Shown here: positions 44,277 to 52,463 of the stretch, in pieces | How the letters are laid out: each line of letters starts with the position of its first letter | Position numbering within the stretch: position 1 is the stretch's first letter | DNA from: Acrasis kona | Lineage: Eukaryota > Heterolobosea > Eutetramitea > Acrasida > Acrasidae | Direction: 5' to 3' | Assembly (NCBI GenBank): GCA_026419775.2 | Contig: JAOPGA020001083.1 | Span: 1 to 58,974 of the forward strand | DNA length: 58,974 nucleotides | Position numbers and translations under genes: made by a program | The notes under the pieces: model-generated | What the model was told of the DNA's origin: nothing | The model's database searches: none | What the model saw: only the letters and a program-made list of their open reading frames with translations

Positions 44277-46955
44277 ATGACCACATCGGCGAAGAAGAGC
44301 CAGGCAAGCTCCAAAAGAAGAAAGGCAGTGAAGCTTGGAAAGAAGATAGCACCAGCCAATGCTACAAATACAAGCATTCGCTCAAAAGGCATCGTAGTGA
44401 AACAACAAAATTTAAGAAGCGACGAGAACATGTTGGACGGGGAATATGTCACGACCAGAAATTTGTCTCTTAATGATCTTGTAGGACAATTAAGGCATTA
44501 CAATGTTAGCGTTGCAAAAGGTTAGTCATCATAACCCTTAACCTATTTATTTTTTAGATGCTGTAAGAGGAGTTAAAGAACTTTTGACCTTGCACCCCAT
44601 TATTTTAAGAAGTGGGCTTAACAAAGTTATGAAGGAAATATTACCATGTATGATGGACTACGACCTTGGTGTACGGACAGAACTACAGTCATTATTAGAG
44701 TACATATTTACGGAGACTCCAACAGTACTAAACACGTTCACGTCTTTTCTATAACACACAATCAGAATTTGATGAGCCCCTTCATCGCTCTAACCATGGC
44801 ATTTATCTCCACCGGGTTGACTCATTTTGTTCCAGACATTCGTCGCACCGCCATGGGTTGTTTAGAATCCCTCATCACCAATCTCCCATTTGACTCGGCA
44901 CAATTCTCCAACAAAGTAAGCTTTACGAATGACTCATCATTAAATCAAAAAAGGTTCTTCCCAACTTGATCAACGTCTTCACTCTATCAAGAGCAGGAAA
45001 TGCAAACAAGGGAATAAAATACCGTACAACTCAAGAGCAAATCGTCAGGTTACTAGATCAATATTTGGGTGTCTTGTTCTATTACAACAAACTTCACATT
45101 CCCATACAAGAAGCCCATTGCCACACCCATCAATACAACAAGAGATCAAAAGACGCCGCTGCGTTAGATTTCAAGAGCGAAAGGCCTGTTGACTTTCCCA
45201 CAGTGACCAACTCCCTTCACTCTTCACAAAAATCAGCTTGTAACATGTTACAAAAAATATTACAAAGAAAAAAGGCAACCGCCCTCAGTCAATCCGCTGA
45301 TCTCCTAAACATTGCAAGTTCACAACACGCACCCGTCGGGGAAAGCAAAGAGGCAGGTTTGGATGACGTTTTCGGTTATCGTGGTACAGAGTCCATTTTC
45401 AAGAGTGACATTCGTTGGACTTTGGAAGACGACCAATCACTATCGAAGTTGTTCCAACATTTACTTAAACATTTAGTAGGAGTTTGGGTGGAATACTTGG
45501 GAGATCATGCAGAGAAGAAATACATACAAAGTTCAAAAGAGTTGGAGACCATCAAACACATTCTATGCATCATTTACAAAGTATTATATGCTTACGAACA
45601 AATATCAGAAGGTATGCATTTTTCATGTTTTTCATTCTTACTTTTTTACAGTCGATAATTTGCTCAAGGATCTTTTGAAAGCGCTTCCTTACTTGTCACA
45701 GCAAATACCGCTCGTCATGTCGAGCACACATACGTCCAGTCAACTCAACGCAACAAATGCCTACCTCGTCGGAGTTTTTAGTTTTGTAATCGGACAAGAA
45801 GGAACGGAACCCGCAGTCCGCGCATTATCAGACATGTTATCTAGAGACGACATTGATGTGTCCGCAGTAGAATTTGGAATCCTGATTGGAGCATTCCATC
45901 GTTGTAAAGACAAATTACCGAAAAAAGTATACCCGGTCGTATGGAAGAACATGATGCAGACGGTGTTGTTCGGAAGAGAAAAACAAAATTTATCAATGCA
46001 ATACTTTGCAAGGGATTGTGAATTTGTAATTGACGATGATGTGTTGTCATGGGCACGCGAATTGAGCGCGGTGATGGCCAGGGATCCAATCATGTGTGGA
46101 CACATTCTAGATGTCATGTTGATGTTATCCAAGAAATCAGATTTTAAATCTAGTTTACAATCAACCATCCAACCCAACTTGATCAAACTATTCTATAATG
46201 CATCCGCCAATCAATTCGGTCCTTTCATCAAGTTACAAAAACAAGATCAAATTAAGGCATTACAATTGTTATCTCAGATGGAGTCAATCACTCAAGAAAC
46301 GTCAAAGGCACTAAGCAAGGTTTGTTGCGATAAGAAGGTCGTGAACATGGAGATTATCATCCATACCATTGAACTATTGAGATTTCACTACAGGTCAAGA
46401 AGAAATGTTCAAGACTCAACTGCCAGTCAATTAAGTTTTTTGATTACTGTTTTGTGTTCGCACAGAGAAAAAGTGCTTCCTGATGTTTTGGTTTCTTTAA
46501 GAACTCTTAGATGTAGTCTTGAAATGTTATGGTCCATATTAAAAGTAATGTTCTCTGGAAAGTTAATGGATAAGACCAAAACTGTCTTGTTGCGATTGGT
46601 TTGTGTTACCATGGAATGGAGCACTCACCAAGAGTCAGTCAAGCAGTTGGAACAAGCATTGGTAAATCATTTACGTTATGCCATCACAAATGTTGATGTT
46701 GCTGCGTTGGATGTTGTAGACGATTTGTTAAACGTTGACACTGGTTTGATGAATGGTTTGATAACGAACATGATGTCGGGCGATCAAGATAAGAGTTTTG
46801 TTGTGGATGCTTTGATGCATTTTGTACAATCCAATAAAATCAATGGAGAGTTGGTTGACCAAAACAAGAAGAACATTCTTGGTGCTGTTCAAGCCCTAAG
46901 AAGTAGCAGTATGGAAGAATGGAAGTTACGCACAATTGAACAAAGATTGTTGTAG
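44277..46955 (+). CDS. IPI1: TEX10/IPI1 homologue, pre-60S ribosome maturation factor (5 exons)
   Basis: Exons 44277-44520, 44558-44724, 44766-44915, 44954-45611 and 45652-46955 sum to 841 codons with consistent phases. The N-terminus (KAVKLGKKIAPANATNTSIR, then NLSLNDLVGQLRHYN) matches the TEX10/IPI1 start, with its VKLKVGKKK-x-NATPTNFK, LLSQMHHYN pattern. The next segment (LMSPFIALTMAFISTGLTH) matches the Ipi1 N-terminal HEAT region. The remainder is helical repeat. IPI1/TEX10 is part of the Rix1/PELP1-TEX10-WDR18 complex that processes ITS2 and loads the remodeller Rea1 on pre-60S particles in the nucleus. The gene is complete. Confidence 0.85.
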
Positions 46956-47005
46956 TAAATAAAAATTTTTATTGAATCGGTAATGATTTGGTGATGTTGT
47001 TGGTC

Positions 47006-47767
47006 TTATTTTACTTGTGCGAGTGGTTGTAACGCAGATATTGTAATGTTGACCAGAATTGATAGGAACAACATGACGAAGGAGATCATGATCACCTTGT
47101 TCACTGCAGCACTGTTTTTGGGTGGGACTTTCTGTTTGTCTTTATCTGTCTTGTCTTTTGATAAATCACTAGAGTGTAAGTATAAAACCGCAAGAAGCAA
47201 TAAAAATATTAGAAATTGAAGGCATATTGATGTAGATGCTAATGCTACAATCGCTTTTTGCTCTGGTACGTGAAACGCTTTGACACCGGTGATGACTTGA
47301 GAAATGTTTAATGCCATCAAAGATACGTCACATAGACCTAGGACTGTTGTTTTTATCATGTTGTATTTTTCTGGATTATCGGAGACTTCTTCGAGTGCGC
47401 TTTTCAGTTCTTCGTCATGTTGGGCCTTGATCATCATATCTGATGCGTGCTCGGATTTTTGTTTTGCTTTAAGGGTAAGAATTGCACTCTTGAGTTGATC
47501 GTAGGATAGATTATCAACCTCTTTATCCAAATCATCAATGTCACTGATTACTATATAACGATCATTAGAGTTGTTACTAATGGTATTTCCGGATGCTTTC
47601 ACCTTTTTAATCAACATGTTCTCCAAATTATTGTTATTTTTTATTCTCTTCTGAACCCTGTTTGAAAGCTCGATTTCTGATGGCCTCAAGGTTCGACCAA
47701 GTAATGTATCGTTGCCGGCTTGGACTAGTTCTTCCGAACCATAATTACGAAGAAGAGGAGTGTTCAT
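47006..47767 (-). CDS. Ninjurin-family membrane protein with extended N-terminus
   Basis: Intronless, 253 residues. The first 130 residues are polar and coiled-coil-like. The C-terminal part follows the ninjurin pattern: an amphipathic helix LCDVSLMALNISQVITGVKA (animal ninjurins have a DIALLMANASQLKAV helix), then a membrane helix after VALASTSICLQFLIFLLLL, a polar loop, and MISFVMLFLSILVNITISAL (compare the VVVNIFITA motif). Animal NINJ1 polymerises to rupture the plasma membrane in lytic death, and homologues also act in adhesion. Here only the fold-level pattern is shown. The N-terminal extension is absent from animal members. It converges on IPI1 with about 50 nt between stops. Confidence 0.65.
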   Translation of the reverse strand: MNTPLLRNYGSEELVQAGNDTLLGRTLRPSEIELSNRVQKRIKNNNNLENMLIKKVKASGNTISNNSNDRYIVISDIDDLDKEVDNLSYDQLKSAILTLKAKQKSEHASDMMIKAQHDEELKSALEEVSDNPEKYNMIKTTVLGLCDVSLMALNISQVITGVKAFHVPEQKAIVALASTSICLQFLIFLLLLAVLYLHSSDLSKDKTDKDKQKVPPKNSAAVNKVIMISFVMLFLSILVNITISALQPLAQVK

Positions 47768-47844
47768 GCAGCTAGAAGCAAGGCGAACTTGTTGTTGTAA
47801 GAATCAGCGGTTGTAATCTTGATCAAGAAAATTAAATCTGAAGT

Positions 47845-48697
47845 ATGACGGACATCGTAAGTGATATAAATCAAAAAATTTGCCAACATTTCAAACAGTT
47901 TGATGACTTTGTATTCTGTATATCTGGAACATTATCTGTTGTGAGGCGCCAGATTGTGGATTTAATCGAAGAGAACGGTGGTGAGTTCGCCACAAGCATC
48001 AACAAGAGCGTAACCCACCTTATAACCACAAAAGAGGATTTTGAATCAAGCGAAAAAAACAGAAAAGTGAAAGATGCCATAGAACAGGAAATACCGTGCA
48101 TAGTGGAAGATTTCATCCACGATTCAATTAAAGGTATTCGTTCTTACTTCATGAACTATTAACCAATATCACAGCAAATAGAGCTCTTGGAATCAGAAAG
48201 TACCGCATCAATGATAAAGGTAGCAAAAAGAAGGCAAACTTTTTGGTTAGTACATAGAACCTACTTCAATTTGAATGTTATATAGTTTGATGGTGAACAT
48301 TTTGTACTGTCTGGAAGTTTCAACGAACCCGTTCATGAACTAAAAGACACAATTATGGACCATGGAGGTGTTGTTGAGGATAAGTAACTTTAATTCTTGA
48401 TCTCTCATTCATCTAAATCATTATAGAGTAACAGACAAAACTACGTACCTGGTCACCACGAATGAGGATTGGAGCAATCCGACCGACGATGTTACTGATG
48501 CAAAAGACAAACGCCTACATATAGTGAACGAACGATTCATATCAGACAGTGTCAAAGGTAAGTCTACACAACAAGAGTAAACTAACGCTGTAATTTAAGA
48601 GAACTCAAAGAAGGACTTTCATAACTATAGATTGGTTTTCCATAAGAGAAAAGCTGACGACGATGACGGACCAGACAAAAAAAAGGCAAAAAAATAA
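47845..48697 (+). CDS. Tandem BRCT-domain protein
   Basis: Five exons by eye: from ATG 47845, with GT-AG introns starting at about 48135, 48252, 48389 and 48559, to the stop at 48697. BRCT 1: FDDFVFCISGTLSVVRRQIV, ENGGEFATSINKSVTHLITT, then IPCIVEDFIHDSIK. BRCT 2: FVLSGSFNEPVHELKD, DHGGVVEDKVTDKTTYLVTT, then LHIVNERFISDSVK. The Gly-Gly turn and the Thr/Ser before VTHL are kept in both. A lysine-rich tail resembles a nuclear localisation signal. Tandem BRCTs usually bind phosphopeptides in DNA-damage signalling. There is no catalytic domain, so it is probably an adaptor. About 210 residues. Confidence 0.8.
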
Positions 48698-48856
48698 ACT
48701 AAACTTCTATTCATTTTGATGTACCTGATTTGTATTTTCATGTATATAGAAACAATTGGATAATGATTCCTGATAATACAAACAAAATTTTTCTAGCAGA
48801 ATAGAAGAATTTCTTTTAAGGAACAATGAACAAGATGAAGGAACTTGCCGAAGATT

Positions 48857-48912
48857 ACAGACCAGACACAAAAAGCAAAAAATAATAAAACTAAACTTTT
48901 ATTCATTCAAAT
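48857..48912 (+). repeat. Partial duplicate of the 3' end of the BRCT gene
   Basis: The stretch around 48857-48912 resembles the end of the BRCT gene and its trailer at about 48670-48715. Both contain ACCAGACA, an A-rich lysine run, TAA, then CTAAACTT and TATTCATT. A tiny frame (MNKMKELAEDYRPDTKSKK) ends here like the KKKAKK tail of the gene. It is probably a local duplication carrying the stop codon and polyadenylation region. Confidence 0.5.
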
Positions 48913-48924
48913 ACTGTACAATGT

Positions 48925-49926
48925 TTATTTTGCAGCGTCGGTCAATAAACCTTTTAGCTGTGGATTATCGATTTTCGTAATATAATCAGATACGGCTCTA
49001 AACTCCTTGTTAAAAATTCTTTCTCTGTACATTTGTATATTTCCTGCTTTGATGGTATCCTTCATGATCTTGTAACCCTCCAACATTATTTTCGTGGCCT
49101 CATAAAAGTTATCTAAATCCTTCTCCGATGCGGTGATCTTGGCACGTTTAGGATTGGGCGTGTTCACGGGTGATGTCTTTCTCTTCCTTTCACCAGGCTC
49201 TATTCTACAGGGTAGCAAGCTTTGATTCAAATTTATTTCTGGTCTTGGTACTGGTAGTGGTAATTGTCTAACGGCTGTATTGGTTTGTGGTTGTATGGGA
49301 GCGTGTGGACGTGTTTCTACAGTTGGGTTGTCGTACCTCAAAGTTGTTCTTGGTGTGTTGGGGACAGGTTGTGAGAGGATTGAATTTGTTGTGTTTCTTG
49401 TCTGTGGTGGTTGTGGCTGTCGTTGTGCGTTGGGTCTGTCTTCTGGTTTTGGACGGGTCTGTAATGGGACAGTTTGTGCAGATGGTGTGGCACTTTGTGA
49501 AGTACGCACTGAGTTGGATGATGACGATGATGATGTGTTTAAAAATGACTTCTTGTTCTTTGCTAAGATTTTAGAGACCCAGGGATAAAGTTTGTTCCAC
49601 CTGTCCTCATTTGTATTGTTTTTCTTTAAATCGAGAGGACCTAGATCGGCATATAGCTTCTGGTCGTGTTCGGAAAGTAATTTCTCTAATTGACTGATGA
49701 ACTCTATCCTGTCAGCAACACTGTAAGTTCTTGAGGATGGCCAGATATTATCTTTTAATGCTTTTACGATGTCTACTGCTATGTCATCCTTGTTGCCTTT
49801 TGTTTTGACTTTCAACGAATTTGCAGCGCTGACTAGTTTAGCTTTGGATCCTGAATTGGCTATTAACGAGGATAAAAATACTTTAGGGTCTTGGTAGTTG
49901 GTGCAGAATGACCTGGTCGCGTCCAT
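48925..49926 (-). CDS. Hypothetical protein with disordered Pro/Gln-rich middle
   Basis: Intronless, 333 residues. The N-terminal 130 residues are helical (VFLSSLIANSGSKAKLVSAA, then DIAVDIVKALKDN, and RWNKLYPWVSKILAKNKKSF). The middle 140 residues are low complexity (poly-Ser, then Pro/Gln/Thr/Arg-rich) with a basic cluster (RKRKTSPVNTPNPKRAKI) that looks like a bipartite nuclear signal. The C-terminal 70 residues are helical again. I do not recognise a family. Nuclear location is inferred from the basic cluster only. The 5' end is 174 nt from the next plus-strand gene, so the two are divergent. Confidence 0.65.
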   Translation of the reverse strand: MDATRSFCTNYQDPKVFLSSLIANSGSKAKLVSAANSLKVKTKGNKDDIAVDIVKALKDNIWPSSRTYSVADRIEFISQLEKLLSEHDQKLYADLGPLDLKKNNTNEDRWNKLYPWVSKILAKNKKSFLNTSSSSSSNSVRTSQSATPSAQTVPLQTRPKPEDRPNAQRQPQPPQTRNTTNSILSQPVPNTPRTTLRYDNPTVETRPHAPIQPQTNTAVRQLPLPVPRPEINLNQSLLPCRIEPGERKRKTSPVNTPNPKRAKITASEKDLDNFYEATKIMLEGYKIMKDTIKAGNIQMYRERIFNKEFRAVSDYITKIDNPQLKGLLTDAAK

Positions 49927-50109
49927 TGTTCCGTTGTGTTTGAGAATAATTGAAGGAGGTTGACGAATACTTTGTAAAAAAGCTCAAGTTAAATACCGAA
50001 AAATAGATTTAACATTGGCGGTAAAAAGTTCTTCCTATCAATATCAGATCAGATCAGACATCTGCTCGATCAACCACAAATTGAGATCATTACGACACGA
50101 GTGCCAATC

Positions 50110-50675
50110 ATGAAAGTCCAAGAACTATCAACAATTTTTGTTCTTGTTATGCTAACCACTCTTAGATTATCTGCACCCCCAAAACCAACCTCACCAATCT
50201 CTAATGGAGAACACAAATTAATACTTCCAATGAATGTTTTTAAAGGTCAATTGTATGTGGACAAGATTACTCAAAACTACCGTTTGGATTTAAATTCAAC
50301 ACATCGAATTATCGATTCCATCAACATCGCCAAGTTCAAGTTGAGGAAATTATACACTCAGATTGAAGGAGAGACAATGCATAGAGGCGACTCTTGAATC
50401 TAAAGACTTTTTTAACAGCCCAAAGATTTTTGAATCTACGAAGTTTGTTAATCAAACAGTTGTGGACGGTCATCAAGTTAATTCAAGAAGATTCAAACGT
50501 GGAAGCCGACTATAACATTTATACAAATAAACTAATCCACTTCAAGACAAAGACGAGTGCCTCAGATGTTTCCGTAAAAAAGTTAAGTGCAGACATCCCA
50601 GAGGCGAAGATATTCATCTGCAGAAGTTTTAAATGCGCCCCACTCTTCAAAATACTAAATAAAATGATAGTTTAG
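50110..50675 (+). CDS. Small secreted protein with two apparent +1 frame breaks
   Basis: From ATG 50110 a signal peptide (MKVQELSTIFVLVMLTTLRL) leads into FKGQLYVDKITQNYRLDLNS, a strand-rich pattern loosely like ependymin-related or LVN-type secreted proteins. The frame closes at 50397. The next frame carries coding-like CIEATLESKDFFNSPKIFES (about 50378-50440) and closes near 50515. The third frame carries DYNIYTNKLIHFKTKTSASD to a stop at 50675. Each step is +1. I found no GT-AG introns that would fix both breaks. The ependymin-like label is a weak impression. It may be a pseudogene, an assembly problem or a recoded gene. Confidence 0.4.
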
Positions 50676-50766
50676 CAACATTGTTATTTATGATTTAGTA
50701 ATGCAGTTACCCGAGTAAATGAACAACGTATGGCTTAGTGGTATTTTTAGATTAATTTAACAACAA

Positions 50767-51708
50767 ATGAGTGTGACAGCAAAGATCAATCAGCCCACTT
50801 CATTCATCAAACTGGTGTCTATACTGAAGGACCTAGTGGAAAATGTCAATATGATTTTTACGCATGAACACATTAGAATCAACACAACAGATTGTTCGTA
50901 TAAAACCAACTGGATTATTCTGACCTATATAGCCATACAGATAGTATTATTTGACATGATTATTTATGAAGGAGGAGGAATCACCTACGAAGAGGATAGC
51001 GCACCTGTGAACGAAATGGTTGTCGGGATCAACATAAAGGTACTTGTATAACAAAGTTTTCAATAACTGTGAAGTTGTTTTCTAATTGTCTTAAAAATGT
51101 GAAAAGCCATGACACTATTGCTATAACTGTTAGTGATGACACCTTCTCTGTAGTGAGTCAAACACTCTATTTTTAAACGTAACCAAAAGGTCATCAACAA
51201 AAAAGACCAAATCTCCAGGACCACTCACTACGTTATGAATCAGTTTATGGTAGAGCAAGAAAGATTTGAAATTCCCAACAGAGATTACAATGTAGAAATG
51301 CTGATTCCTTCCAAACTTTTAAACGAAGTCATCTCCGAAATAAGTTCAGTTTCAGAAAGGATCTCCATCACACCACTATCGCACAGAAACACTTTATCTT
51401 TTTCAGGATCGACTCATCTAGTCAAGTCAAAAATAGAACTAGAGGCAAGTGACAAGCTTGACATTGTGTTTAGAAGCGATGAAACATTCACTCAACAGTT
51501 TAGCGCAAAGTTTCTAACCATCATAAGCAAGTGTACTAAAGTCAGCGACTTGGTACTGTTCAAGTTGAGCACAGATGCACCATTGTTCCTATTATTGTGA
51601 GTTTGTTGTTAGTACTTTATAATAATAAAATTGTTTAGTAGATTAGAAGGTATGGGAGAGTTTCATTTTCATGTAGCGCCATATGTTGAAGAACTTGATG
51701 AACAATAA
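50767..51708 (+). CDS. Divergent PCNA-like sliding clamp
   Basis: Introns begin at 51042 (gtactt), at 51152 (gtgagt) and at 51599 (gtgagt). The product reads FIKLVSILKDLVENVNMIFT, HIRINTTDCS, then IKLFSNCLKNVKSHDTIAIT, an interdomain connector VMNQFMVEQERFEIP, LIPSKLLNEVISEISSVSER, and ends FHFHVAPYVEELDEQ. These align along the whole length of PCNA (IDCL, the LGIP-type motif and the C-terminal YYLAPKIE strand). Identity is low, so it is either a diverged PCNA or a paralogue, possibly related to the 9-1-1 clamp. An extra segment at 50898-50932 is bounded by GT and AG (35 nt) and is absent from PCNA, yet removing it leaves the frame one base off. Confidence 0.75.
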
Positions 51709-52023
51709 AATTTGGTTTAATTATTGAATGGACATGTCTTTGAATAGATGTTTGCTCCATCCATTCCCTCCCTCTCCGCCCTTTTTGTTTTTATATCTTT
51801 TTTGAGGGAACAATAGAGTTTGACTACCCTCATTACGCACAACATTTTATTGTACAAGGTAGATACAATCACACCGTAGGTAATGATCTAAATATAATCA
51901 GTATAACTCGTTGTTGAATACTCATCGCGCTGATGGTAGTGATCTAAATAACCGCTTTAATTGGTGTTTTCAATTAAATTATTGTTAAACACTAAGCTAA
52001 TTCTTAACCTGATCAAAAAATTA
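51709..52023. other. Intergenic region between clamp gene and tRNA
   Basis: About 315 nt, AT-rich, no open frame. Its right end (52015-52020) is the T-run that terminates the minus-strand tRNA. Confidence 0.35.
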
Positions 52024-52121
52024 CTTCGATACCGGGAATCGAACCCGGGCCTGAAGAGTAAGAGTCTTCCATCCTTTGTAGATTTGATGAATTCGTTGTA
52101 AAACCACTGGACGATATCGAA
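52024..52121 (-). tRNA. tRNA with Glu-type body but CTT (Lys) anticodon, 27-nt D-loop insertion
   Basis: Minus-strand cloverleaf, 98 nt. Acceptor TTCGATA/TATCGAA has discriminator G. The D stem is GTCC/GGAT, the anticodon stem GAAGA/TCTTC with loop CTCTTAC (anticodon CTT), and the T arm CCGGG-TTCGATT-CCCGG. A six-T terminator follows. The U1-A72 start, TCGTCCAGTGG, AGGCCCGGG and the anticodon-loop 3' end AC are features of eukaryotic tRNA-Glu, whose loop is CTCTCAC; lysine tRNAs end the loop with AA. The D-loop reads AGTGGT, then 27 extra bases (52076-52102), then A21. It may decode Lys codon AAG, be an inactive tRNA-Glu with a C36U change, or need editing. Confidence 0.8.
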
Positions 52122-52463
52122 CTATATTAAAAATTTGTGTATTTAAAACCAAAGATTTGATTTTGAAAGATCTGATACTTTTTGCCATTTGTATAACAAC
52201 AGATTAAATGACAGAATGATAAGCGATGATAAATAATAATTCACGAATCGAATTGAATTTATTCGTGCCGAGCCCTAATATTAAATATCTTTGCGACCTA
52301 CTATTCCAAAGATGCGCACATTTAATTCCAGAAAAGTTGCATTATGTTGGTTATGATGAAGGCGAATGGACATTGTCTCAATGATGTTCACTTGGTACTG
52401 ACAGAGTTTGATATAATTATTAAATGATATTAACAATCAGAGAATAACATTTAAATAAACTTT
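52122..52463. other. Intergenic region between tRNA and TPLATE 3' end
   Basis: About 340 nt with the 3' trailer of the TPLATE gene at its right edge. A short imperfect palindrome around GAATCGAATTGAATTTATTC (52243-52264) is the only structure seen, and it may be chance. Confidence 0.3.

Noticed and set aside
50725-50745. Perfect A-box-like TGGCTTAGTGG suggesting another tRNA
   Set aside because: No B box, no T arm and no acceptor pairing follow within 120 nt.
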